From Burkholderiales bacterium (lineage in GTDB: Bacteria > Pseudomonadota > Gammaproteobacteria > Burkholderiales > Burkholderiaceae_C): a DNA stretch of 22,631 nt. The translations under genes and the position numbers were made by a program. The stretch is from assembly GCA_025352345.1 (NCBI GenBank), contig JANXTP010000395.1, forward strand, positions 1-22,631, given 5' to 3'. Below are positions 1 to 7,248 of the stretch, one piece after another; the stretch's first letter is position 1; every line of letters begins with the position of its first letter. The notes beneath the pieces are model-generated. The model saw only the letters and a list, made by a program, of their open reading frames with translations, searched no databases and was not told the origin of the DNA.

Positions 1-352
1 CGGCACTGTAGATGCGGTTCAAGATCGACGCGGTCGAGCTCGGCTGGTTGAAGCGCACCTCGGCATCGCTGGAAATGTTGAACGACTTCCAGTCGAGGAT
101 GGCGCGCTGCGAGGCCTGATCGACGGTGAGCAAGGGCCGGCTTGCGCCACGCACCGGCGCGTTCACCACCACCTGGCCTGCCACCACGCCGCGCAGCACC
201 GGCAGCGTGCCGGCAGGTAGCGCAGTACTCTGCGCCTGCACCTTCGGCGCGCACGCGATCACGCCCAGCGCGGCCAGCACCAGCTTGCTGCTGCTGTAGG
301 AACTGGGGTCGGTACGCGCAAGGCGAGGATTTGAGCGGGAAAGCTTCTTCAT
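1..352 (-). CDS. TpsA-family exoprotein, N-terminal part (filamentous haemagglutinin-type), partial
   Basis: Only the first 117 codons are visible and the gene continues past position 1. The start is ATG at 352-350, followed by Lys-Lys. I see no clear Shine-Dalgarno sequence. A long signal peptide with a Ser/Arg-rich n-region and a hydrophobic core (KLVLAALGVIACA) appears to end near VQA-Q at about residue 41. The next 75 residues look like a two-partner-secretion (haemagglutination activity) domain: a LPVLRGVVAGQVVVN strand, then AILDWKSFNISSDAEVRFNQ and an SSTASILNRIY segment. That matches the family pattern of 'LDWxSFNI...V.F.QP....LNRI'. In this family the domain directs Sec-exported protein through a TpsB pore. 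A candidate transporter lies upstream in the same orientation at 5575-7185. The total length and the passenger function cannot be seen. The exoprotein assignment is strong; a role as an adhesin is inference. Confidence 0.85.
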   Translation of the reverse strand, partial: MKKLSRSNPRLARTDPSSYSSSKLVLAALGVIACAPKVQAQSTALPAGTLPVLRGVVAGQVVVNAPVRGASRPLLTVDQASQRAILDWKSFNISSDAEVRFNQPSSTASILNRIYSA

Positions 353-467
353 GCGTGATCAAAGGCGTCTCGCGACAGGTTCGCGGGTACCCGTTGATTG
401 TTCGATGGGTGTGTGACAGGACGACGCGTCCAGACACTGAACCTGCGTTCGAGATGTCCTCAAATGG

Positions 468-497
468 AAAAGGCCGGCGCCCACGGGAGCACCGACC
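468..497 (-). terminator. Probable rho-independent terminator of the upstream secreted-protein gene
   Basis: Read on the minus strand, 497-489 (GGUCGGUGC) pairs with 480-472 (GCGCCGGCC) over nine pairs, two of them G-U. The loop is 8 nt. A UUUU run at 471-468 follows directly. It lies 48 nt downstream of the stop codon at 545 and so probably ends transcription of that gene before the tpsA-like gene. The stem and U-run are seen; termination is inferred. Confidence 0.6.
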
Positions 498-528
498 TTG
501 AAGAAGGTCGCTGCGGGTGCAGCGACCT
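493..528 (-). other. Two overlapping, mutually exclusive hairpins next to the terminator
   Basis: Positions 505-514 and 519-528 form a perfect 10-bp stem (AGGTCGCTGC/GCAGCGACCT) with a 4-nt loop. Positions 493-499 and 504-510 form a perfect 7-bp stem (CGACCTT/AAGGTCG), also with a 4-nt loop. Both stems use bases 505-510, so only one can form at a time. Positions 493-497 are also shared with the terminator at 468-497. This may be nested terminator structure or an antiterminator-like switch. Only the pairing is seen. Confidence 0.45.
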
Positions 529-544
529 CAGCCTGGCGGTTCGA

Positions 545-2086
545 TCAGTTGAACAGCTTCGGCTTCTGGCAGTTGTTGACGCTCGTGCCGACCACCTTGG
601 TCCAAGGATTAATCGGAGTGGCACCGGTAAAGTCAGGCAACGTGCCCGGGGCCTGGCGCGACAGCAGCGCCATCAGGCCAGCAGCACCGTAGGGCTGCGC
701 CGTGCCGTTGATCTGGTTGATGATCGTCGGGTTGGCAAAGTCGGCCAGGAAGCGCGACACGAAGGTCGAGTAGCCCTCAGCGCTGTTGGTGGCGAAAGCG
801 CCGGCAGCACGGGTGTTGACCGCCGTCTCGGTGTAGAAGCGATAGCGGCCGGCAGCCGTTTGGGCCTGGTTCGGGGTTACGCCGTCTACCTTCACGAAGC
901 GCCAGCCGTTGCTGCCGGCCTTGTCTTCTGTGGTCAAAATCCCGATGCCACCCAAGCCGCTGGTGTTCAGGTTGTTCAGGCAGTTGCGGACGTTACCGCC
1001 GCCCGAACCCGCGAAGACCGTCGGAGCGATCGGATTCGCAACGGTCACCAGGCAGAGGGAATCCGCATCACCGGTCGTGGTGTTGAGGCTGTCTGGCAAC
1101 GCGAACGCGTCAGTGCTGGTGTTGCAGGCCTTCTGACCAGCTTGACCGTTCGGCGTGCCGGCGATCAGCGCTTCAAAGGTCTTCTGCGTGCCCGAGGAAT
1201 CGACGCGGCGGACGATGTGAACCGGGTCGGCCGTTGCCGCCAAGCCAGAAATTCCCAGGCTGCTCCAAGCTTGACCTGCCTGCGTGTACAGCGTTGCGAG
1301 CTGCGCGCTGGTCAGTGTGGGCATGCAGCCTTCGCTGTCGAGCGTGGCGCCGCAGGCGGGGGCGGCCAGGCCTTGCAGGGTTTGCAGGCGGTCATAGACG
1401 TTCTTCGTCACGACCGGTGCGAAGATCAGCGCGGTGGCCGAGGTGGACGACAGGTTGCCGATATTGTTCGAGAAGAAGGCAGGTTCCACGTCGGACAGGC
1501 CGATGTAGGTGGTGGCCGGCGTGACCAAGGTGCTGGTGGCATTACCGCACGCTACGTTGACATAGCTGCCGTTGGTGCCCGGGCCGTAGGTGGTGGTGGT
1601 GGTGACCGCGCTGGTGCCGGTGCACAGCGTGTTGATCTTGCCCAGGTCGAGGAAGGGCAGCAGGTTACCGGTCGAGCCCAGAACCGAACCGTCGACGGCC
1701 GAGTTGCTGTTGACGGGGTCAACGCCGAAGGCCGAGCCGCCGAGCGAGTACTTGTAGATCGCAAGCTTGGTGATCGGGCCGCCGGAAGAAGCCGCGCGCG
1801 CCGGAATCTGGATCTGGCCGGCGTTGGTGCCGACATCAGGCGTGCAGTAGAAGACGAAGTCGTTGCTGATGGCGTAACGGTGCACGCTGCCAGCCACGCA
1901 CAGCGACAGGGCCGAACCCAGAATACCGTTGTCCTGGGCGGTGGCGCCGGAGATGCGGATGTTCAGCGTGTCGCCAGTGAACTCACCGGTGTTGGTGTAG
2001 TTGCTGGCGGTGATGGCGAACGACGGGGCAGAAGCGATGGCGCCACAAGCGGCGGCCATGGCCAAGGCGAAGCGGGATGCTTTCAT
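545..2086 (-). CDS. Large secreted protein, possibly periplasmic-binding-protein-like; family uncertain
   Basis: This gives 513 residues from ATG at 2086-2084. The start is chosen because AAGGA lies 7 nt upstream and a clean signal peptide begins there (MKASRFALAMAAACGAIASA, cut near SFA-I). An in-frame ATG 24 codons earlier has neither. The mature protein is rich in Ser, Thr, Asn and Gly. It has an early NIRISGATAQDNGI segment and a later GGIGILTTED...FVKVDGV...GRYRFYTE segment. Those two remind me of the 'SGSTA' start and the 'G.Y.F' late strand of PstS-like substrate-binding proteins. That family call is a weak inference. Several scattered cysteines could form disulfides. There is no PEP-CTERM tail and no lipobox; the protein ends NCQKPKLFN. 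It lies 92 nt downstream of a PEP-CTERM gene in the same direction and is followed by a terminator. Confidence 0.8.
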   Translation of the reverse strand: MKASRFALAMAAACGAIASAPSFAITASNYTNTGEFTGDTLNIRISGATAQDNGILGSALSLCVAGSVHRYAISNDFVFYCTPDVGTNAGQIQIPARAASSGGPITKLAIYKYSLGGSAFGVDPVNSNSAVDGSVLGSTGNLLPFLDLGKINTLCTGTSAVTTTTTYGPGTNGSYVNVACGNATSTLVTPATTYIGLSDVEPAFFSNNIGNLSSTSATALIFAPVVTKNVYDRLQTLQGLAAPACGATLDSEGCMPTLTSAQLATLYTQAGQAWSSLGISGLAATADPVHIVRRVDSSGTQKTFEALIAGTPNGQAGQKACNTSTDAFALPDSLNTTTGDADSLCLVTVANPIAPTVFAGSGGGNVRNCLNNLNTSGLGGIGILTTEDKAGSNGWRFVKVDGVTPNQAQTAAGRYRFYTETAVNTRAAGAFATNSAEGYSTFVSRFLADFANPTIINQINGTAQPYGAAGLMALLSRQAPGTLPDFTGATPINPWTKVVGTSVNNCQKPKLFN

Positions 2087-2129
2087 GAGGGTTCCTTGAT
2101 GTGTTGTAGCAAAGCGGCGGCCCAACCCA

Positions 2130-2145
2130 GGGGCCCGTAGGCCCC
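2130..2145 (-). other. GC hairpin in the 5' leader of the 545-2086 gene
   Basis: GGGGCC (2130-2135) and GGCCCC (2140-2145) pair around a CGTA loop, 44 nt upstream of the start codon at 2086 and just after the preceding stop codon. No U-run follows on the minus strand. It could be an mRNA-stabilising or processing structure between two cotranscribed genes. Its function is unknown. Confidence 0.35.
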
Positions 2146-2178
2146 CGAGAGGAATCACACCGGTCTAGCGTGAAGAGA

Positions 2179-2997
2179 TCAGGCCTGAGCAGCAGCCTTG
2201 CGACGACGCACCGCGCCACCGATGGCCATCAGGCCGGAGCCGAACAACCAGGCAGCCGCAGGCACCGGCACAGCGGAGACGGCAGCAGGCGCCAGTGCAT
2301 AGGTCAAGTCACCGGCGGTCGACAGGGTCAAGGTGGCGACATTCAGGCTGTTTTGGAACAGCGTGGTGTTGGACACCACGCTGTTGGCCAGCGTGCCCTG
2401 CGAACGGGCGTAGTAGTACAGGTTGGAGGCGCTGCCGAGCGTGCCCAGCGTGGCCGGCTGGACGATCAGGTTGCCTTCGATGGGTTGGAGAACCGTGGAC
2501 TGGGTCGTCGACAGCGTCAGGTGCAACGGCGTCAGACCGGTGAAGACACCTTGCGCATTCGTTACCGCACCGTTGTTGACAGGGGGCGTTGGAGCCTGCG
2601 AAACAGCCAGCAGCAGACGTGACACGTTGGTGGTGCCGACGGCCGACGAAGCATCAGACGCAAATGCCGTCCAGCGGATGTCGGCCACGTTTTGGCTGCC
2701 GAGCCACGTGCCGAAAGCCGTGTCGGAGAAGCTGGCCGTGTTGGTCTTGTCGAGGAGCAGGCCGGCCTCAGGCGTCTTGTCGCCAGTGACACCACCGTCG
2801 CCGGGCGCGGTAGTGACGCTGGACGGCAGGAATGTGTTCAGCAGGAAGCCGGTGTCGCGGTAGTAGGCCGACTTGGTGACGGTGTTGAAAGCCGCAACGA
2901 CCAGCGAACTGTTCGCGCCGCCGACGATGTCAGCGTGAGCGGAACCAGCGGCTGCAAGAGCAACGGCGGCTGCGATCACTTTGAGGTTGAATTTCAT
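2179..2997 (-). CDS. PEP-CTERM-type sorting domain protein
   Basis: This gives 272 residues from ATG at 2997-2995. The start is supported by AGGAG about 10 nt upstream and by a signal peptide starting at MKFNLKVIAAAVALAAAGSA and ending AHA-D. The body is rich in Ser, Thr, Ala, Asn and Val, with little charge and no catalytic motif I recognise. The C-terminus has the exosortase-recognition architecture: VPVPAAAWLFGSG, a short hydrophobic helix, then the basic tail RRRKAAAQA. Proteins of this class are exported by Sec and processed by an exosortase, often in EPS-producing bacteria. No exosortase is in the window. The gene has a long leader region (2998-3347) and is followed after 92 nt by the 545-2086 gene, possibly as one transcript. 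Its role beyond being an envelope or matrix protein is unknown. Confidence 0.88.
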   Translation of the reverse strand: MKFNLKVIAAAVALAAAGSAHADIVGGANSSLVVAAFNTVTKSAYYRDTGFLLNTFLPSSVTTAPGDGGVTGDKTPEAGLLLDKTNTASFSDTAFGTWLGSQNVADIRWTAFASDASSAVGTTNVSRLLLAVSQAPTPPVNNGAVTNAQGVFTGLTPLHLTLSTTQSTVLQPIEGNLIVQPATLGTLGSASNLYYYARSQGTLANSVVSNTTLFQNSLNVATLTLSTAGDLTYALAPAAVSAVPVPAAAWLFGSGLMAIGGAVRRRKAAAQA

Positions 2998-3347
2998 GAT
3001 GAGGTCTCTCCTGGGTTTGAATGAAAAATCTGTGTGCCACCGCCTGCTGAAGCTCTGGAACCGGCAGGTGTGTCCTGCCCAATCCGCAACCTCAACCAGC
3101 GACCTCACGTCGGCAACCACAAGGTTTCGCGCTTGCCAACTTCCGTCAATTTAAGAACCTGCTGTGTCTGGGGCATGTTCGAAGTTTTTGCGTTGCTAGC
3201 CAATTCGGCCTAGCCACCTCAACCACCTCGGACACACATGAACACACCCTTAGCACCAGCCCACCCTCCGTATCGGAGATTAGGGGTTCGTCGTGACATG
3301 GGAGCGTCTTGGAACTCCGATGTCATGACCCGAACGGACTAGGGCGA
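2998..3347. promoter_or_regulatory. 350-bp intergenic region upstream of the PEP-CTERM gene
   Basis: No gene is apparent. It contains, from right to left, the hairpin behind the GT41 gene (3290-3329), a 13-bp dyad CTCCG-TAT-CGGAG (3266-3278), and less structured sequence up to the ribosome binding site. On the minus strand a TGGCAC element lies about 40 nt before the start codon. The GC of a sigma-54 -12 element is missing at the right distance, so I do not call a promoter of that type. The dyad is the best operator candidate here. Confidence 0.4.
3290..3329 (-). terminator. Long stem-loop directly behind the GT41 gene
   Basis: Arms 3290-3304 and 3315-3329 form a 15-position stem with 13 matched pairs and two mismatches around a 10-nt loop, starting 18 nt after the stop codon. 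On the minus strand it is followed by GAACCCC and not by a U-run. It may therefore be a rho-dependent or processing/stabilising structure instead of a classic intrinsic terminator. The pairing is seen; the function is inferred. Confidence 0.5.
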
Positions 3348-5558
3348 TCAGCGTTCGCGCTGCCAGGCCTGCTCGATCAGCGCCTCGAAGTCGCGCGTGA
3401 ATCCCTGCCGATCGAGCAGAGGCCCGCCGCGCAGGTGGTCGCGTGCGGTGGCACGCCATGCAGCGAGCCCGACCGGGTCCGCCGCCAGCGCAACCGCCCG
3501 ATTGACGTAGCCCGCATCGTCGTTCGCCACGCAGTCTGTGCGGCCGATGGCCGACAGGATGGAGGCGCCCATGCGCGAGGGATGGGTGCGGCCGCGCAGG
3601 CTGACCACCGGCACCCCCATCCACAACGCCTCGCAGGTGGTGGTGGCACCGTTGTACGGGAAGGTGTCCAGTGCGATGTCAACCTGCTGGTAGATCGCCA
3701 GGTGGCTGTCGGTCGATGGCGTGCGCGCGAGCAGGGTCAACCGCTCGGCCGCGATGCCGCGTGCAGCCATGAAGCCTTCGATGCCAACGCGGTTCGAGGC
3801 TTGCGCCATCGTGCTGGCCTTCAGCAGCAGCCGGGATCCGGGCACGGCCTGCATCACCGCCGCCCACAGCGCGAGCGTGTGATCAGTGACTTTCGCGATG
3901 TTGTTGAACGACCCGAAGGTGATGAAGCCTTGTGCGAGGGCCGCTGGCGGCACCAACGGGGGCGCAGCGGCGTCGGGCGTGTAGCAGAACATGGTCCGCG
4001 GCAGCCGCAGTGGTGCCTCGGAAGCGAAGGGCGGCATGTCGCCGGCGTCGATGACGCCGTCGGTGATGCGGAAGTCGATCCCCGGCACACCCGACACGGT
4101 CGGGTAGCCCAGATAGCAGATCTGCACCGGCGCGCAGGACGTGGCGAACATCATCAGGCGCGAATGTGCGGTGTGCCCGGACAGGTCGATCAACACATCG
4201 ATGCCATCGGCCTGGATGCGGCTGCGCAGGGCGTTCTCCGACAGGCCCGCGCACACGATCCATCGATCGGCCAGGCCCTTGAGCCGCTGCGTCACCTCGT
4301 CGGCGTGGGCATTGTTCTGGTAGCACACCACCTCGAAACGCTCGCGGTCGTGGCTGGCCAGCAGGGCTTCGATGAAGTACGCCACCGAGTGACGCAGAAA
4401 GTCACCGGAGACATAGCCGATGCGCAGGCGCTCACCATCACCCCAGGCACGTCGCTGCGGGCGAGCCGCTGTCGGCGCTGGCAATCGGCTGCCGAACTCG
4501 GCATGCCAGTCGAAAAGCGGCGCTGGGTCTTCGTGGAGGTAATTGGCACTCAGCAGGACGCTGGGGTACAGCCCGGGGAGCCGCCCCGCGGCATCGATGG
4601 CTCTGCGGCCGCGTTCCATTGATTCGGGCAGCCGTCGCAACTGCTGCAACACATTGGCAATCTGCAACTCAGTCAGCGGATCGGGTTCGAGGCCCATGGA
4701 CTTCTCGGCCCAGACCAAGGCCTCATCGGCCTCTCCCAGGCGGGCCAGCGCGCCGGCCAGCACGCACATCACCTGTGCGTTGGACGGGTTCGCCGTCAAC
4801 CACTTGCGGTACGCGTCGACCTCCAGCGCCACCGCACCCAGGTCCTGCAGTGCGTCACCCAGCCGCAGGCAGGACTCGACATCCGTCGGATCAAGCGTCA
4901 AGGCAGCGTTGAAGGCAGCCGCCGCTTCGCCGTGCCGTCGCGCCTGCAACAACAGCACGCCGTAGTTCCGGTGCAACTGGGGGTTTTCCAGGTCGAGCGC
5001 CACCGCACGCCCCTGCGCCTCAAGCAACTCGTCATCGGGCTCCTGGTCGATGCCCTCCTCGGCCTGACGTTCGGCGCGCAGCGCCAGCGCATGGGCCCGG
5101 TTGGCGTGTGCCGCCGCCAGCCGGGGATCGATGGCCAGCGCCTTGTCGTACAGAGCAATGGCCTCGTCGAGCTGTTCCAGGTCTTTCAACACGATGCCCA
5201 GGCTCACCATCGCTTCGGCGTGGTCGGGCTGCAGCGCCAGAGCGCGCCGGTAGGCAGCAGCGGCACCGTGGCGATTATCGGCAGCCTTCAGTGCCCGTCC
5301 CAGCGCAAAGGCATACCGCGCCTCCTGGGGGCGTGCCTGCAGCGCGGCCTGCGCGCAGCTCAACGCAGCCTCAATGCGCTTGTCCATCAACGCTGCCACC
5401 GCGGACAGGTACAGCGCCTCCGGCCGGAGCTTCAGATCGTCGAGCACTGGTTCAAGCAAGGCATGGGCGAACGCCGGCTGGCCGCTCGCCAGCCAACGCT
5501 GAGCCTCGACGAGGTTCGACTGCAAGCGCTGCTTGACCACCTTTCGAGACTGCGACAT
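3348..5558 (-). CDS. TPR-containing GT41 glycosyltransferase (O-GlcNAc-transferase-like)
   Basis: This protein has 736 residues. Residues 1 to about 330 are helical TPR repeats (for example LGRALKAADNRHGAAAAYRR near 86-105 and SLGIVLKDLEQLDEAIALYD near 119-138). Residues 375-736 are the catalytic part of the SPINDLY/OGT family. Visible family blocks are IGYVSGDFLRHSVAYF with the conserved His390, the LIDLSGHT block near 456-463, FGSFNNIAKV near 548-557, LLLK with Lys580 at the expected nucleotide-sugar contact, and DTFPYNGATTTCEAL at 631-645. There is no signal peptide, so it should act in the cytoplasm on proteins before export. It starts 16 nt behind the tpsB stop codon, so the two genes are almost certainly cotranscribed. 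The pairing recalls HMW1B-HMW1C, although HMW1C itself lacks classical TPRs. Likely targets are the TpsA-like protein or the Ser/Thr-rich PEP-CTERM proteins; this is inference. Confidence 0.9.
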   Translation of the reverse strand: MSQSRKVVKQRLQSNLVEAQRWLASGQPAFAHALLEPVLDDLKLRPEALYLSAVAALMDKRIEAALSCAQAALQARPQEARYAFALGRALKAADNRHGAAAAYRRALALQPDHAEAMVSLGIVLKDLEQLDEAIALYDKALAIDPRLAAAHANRAHALALRAERQAEEGIDQEPDDELLEAQGRAVALDLENPQLHRNYGVLLLQARRHGEAAAAFNAALTLDPTDVESCLRLGDALQDLGAVALEVDAYRKWLTANPSNAQVMCVLAGALARLGEADEALVWAEKSMGLEPDPLTELQIANVLQQLRRLPESMERGRRAIDAAGRLPGLYPSVLLSANYLHEDPAPLFDWHAEFGSRLPAPTAARPQRRAWGDGERLRIGYVSGDFLRHSVAYFIEALLASHDRERFEVVCYQNNAHADEVTQRLKGLADRWIVCAGLSENALRSRIQADGIDVLIDLSGHTAHSRLMMFATSCAPVQICYLGYPTVSGVPGIDFRITDGVIDAGDMPPFASEAPLRLPRTMFCYTPDAAAPPLVPPAALAQGFITFGSFNNIAKVTDHTLALWAAVMQAVPGSRLLLKASTMAQASNRVGIEGFMAARGIAAERLTLLARTPSTDSHLAIYQQVDIALDTFPYNGATTTCEALWMGVPVVSLRGRTHPSRMGASILSAIGRTDCVANDDAGYVNRAVALAADPVGLAAWRATARDHLRGGPLLDRQGFTRDFEALIEQAWQRER

Positions 5559-5574
5559 GGGTCGAACGCCGCTG

Positions 5575-7185
5575 TCAGAACTCGATCACGCCGCTGGCAT
5601 GCACGCGTGCGCTGCCTGCACGGGTCTGCCCGGCATCGTGCAGCGGCCAGCCGACATCGAGCGACAGGCTGGCGTACTGGCGCGCCTGCAGGCGCAGCCC
5701 GAAGCCGACGCTGGTCAGCGTGTCGCGGTTGCGTTGTGCGGGCAACGAGTCTTTCAGGCGCAGCCAGGCACCGTCGAAGAAGGTGTGCGCGGTCAGTGCC
5801 CCCAGCCAGCCGGCGCCTTCGGGCGCGAGGTTGTCGGTGCGCAGTTCGAGCGAGGTGCGCCAGGCCTTGTCGCCCACCGCGGTGGCATCGAGGTAGCCGC
5901 GCACGCTGTCGACCCCGCCAGCCACGAACTGCTCGTTGCTGATCAGGGCCTGGTCGCTGAACTGCCCTTCGACGCTGCCGAACAAGGTGAAGCCGCGCGG
6001 CAGGTTCTGCGTGCGCGCCAGGTTGAGCTTCAGGATCACAAAGTTGTTCTGCGCCTTGTAGCGCTTGTCGTCGAACTGGAGCTGGCTGCTCGCGAGCCCG
6101 CGCAGCGCAAAGTTCAATCCGCCACCGGTCTGCCAGTAACCATTCTTGTCGGCAAGGGTCGCGGCGTAGCTGGCACCGAACGGCAGGTAATGGATCGGCG
6201 TCTTGAAGCCAGCGTTGCCACCGACGCTGACGCTCTCCTGAAAATCCTTGTAGTCGGCCGACAGCGTGATCGAATGGTTCAGCGTCTCGGTGCCGTCGAG
6301 CAGCCAGATGCTGCGCAGGCCGTAAATACTGCCGCGCCCGAAGATGGTGGTGCTGCCGACCCCGGCGACGGTGTTGCTGTTGGAGCGGGTGTACGAGAAC
6401 ACCAGCAAGCCACTGCCGGTGGGCATCGTGTACGAGCCCGAGAACACCTTGACCTCGCTGGTGTCTTCGGGTGACACCTGCACCTGTGCACTGATGCTGT
6501 GTTCGCGCTGCCACAGGTTGTCGTAGCGCAGCGAGGCCTGTAGCCGCGTTGAGGTCGTATTGGGGCTGGACTTGTTGTTCAGCTCCAGGCTGCCATGCAG
6601 CGGAAACTTGTCTTCCACCGTCAGGTCGACCTCGGTGGTGCCCGGCACCTTGCCCGGGCGCAGCAGCGGTGTCACTCGGCGGTCGGCCGAGCGGTTGACG
6701 GTGGCGAGCTGTGCGGTCACGACCTTGAAGTTGGGCACCTCGCCTTCGGCCAGCGCGGGCACCTTGTCGAGGATGCGGCCCTGCGAGTAGTACTGCGCGC
6801 CGACCACCCGCAGCCGAGACACCGGCGCTTGCAGCACCTGCAGCGTCACCACGCCCTCGGTGATGCGCTGCTCGGGCGTGTCCACGACCACCGTGCCGTA
6901 GCCGGCATTGCGGTAGGCCGTCTCCAGCGCGACGCGTGCCGATTCGACATCGGCCACGGTGCGCTGCTCTCCGAGGAAGGGGTAGACCGCGCGCTCGATA
7001 CTTTCAATCGGCAGCACCGAATTGCCTTCGACGCGGTACTCGAACACGTCGAAGTGGGGCGTGGAAGGATCGGCGGGCGGATCCGCCTCGGCGTGCACGC
7101 CGAAAGCGATCGACAGCAACAGGAAAACGGCGGGGCGTCGCCAAGCTGACGGCGACGGGACTCCATGACAACGGGAAACGGCCAT
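5575..7185 (-). CDS. Two-partner secretion outer-membrane transporter (TpsB, FhaC/ShlB family)
   Basis: This protein has 536 residues, close to the usual size for the family. It has an N-terminal signal peptide (PAVFLLLSIAFGVHA-E). Two POTRA-like regions follow: FDVFEYRVEGNSVLP...AYRNAGYGTVVVDTPEQ at about 45-118, and VSRLRVVGAQYYSQGRILD to VDLTVEDKF at about 122-195. The remainder is a 16-strand-type beta-barrel ending in a C-terminal Phe (ASGVIEF), as expected for BAM substrates. The loop-6 signature VRGY is at 428-431 (GGVDSVRGYLDA). The ATG at 7185 has GGAAG about 11 nt upstream. It lies 63 nt behind a pseudopilin gene and 16 nt before the GT41 gene. Its probable cargo is the TPS-domain exoprotein at the left edge, about 5 kb downstream; proximity is the only evidence for that pairing. 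Confidence 0.93.
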   Translation of the reverse strand: MAVSRCHGVPSPSAWRRPAVFLLLSIAFGVHAEADPPADPSTPHFDVFEYRVEGNSVLPIESIERAVYPFLGEQRTVADVESARVALETAYRNAGYGTVVVDTPEQRITEGVVTLQVLQAPVSRLRVVGAQYYSQGRILDKVPALAEGEVPNFKVVTAQLATVNRSADRRVTPLLRPGKVPGTTEVDLTVEDKFPLHGSLELNNKSSPNTTSTRLQASLRYDNLWQREHSISAQVQVSPEDTSEVKVFSGSYTMPTGSGLLVFSYTRSNSNTVAGVGSTTIFGRGSIYGLRSIWLLDGTETLNHSITLSADYKDFQESVSVGGNAGFKTPIHYLPFGASYAATLADKNGYWQTGGGLNFALRGLASSQLQFDDKRYKAQNNFVILKLNLARTQNLPRGFTLFGSVEGQFSDQALISNEQFVAGGVDSVRGYLDATAVGDKAWRTSLELRTDNLAPEGAGWLGALTAHTFFDGAWLRLKDSLPAQRNRDTLTSVGFGLRLQARQYASLSLDVGWPLHDAGQTRAGSARVHASGVIEF

Positions 7186-7248
7186 CCGACAGATTCTTCC
7201 GTCACATCATGACAATACGTCGAGGATCTTTCGGATCAGCCGCTGCAC

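Noticed and set aside
398..2140. Long plus-strand open frame of 580 codons
   Set aside because: It is antisense to a secreted-protein gene with a signal peptide and ribosome binding site. Its own sequence is Arg/Gly/Val-rich low-complexity typical of GC shadows.
2998..3060. Sigma-54 promoter before the PEP-CTERM gene
   Set aside because: TGGCAC is present but the GC of the -12 element is missing at the required distance.
3309..4622. Plus-strand open frame opposite the GT41 gene
   Set aside because: It has no recognisable domain, is rich in Arg/His/Gln/Gly, and is fully covered by a gene with clear OGT motifs.
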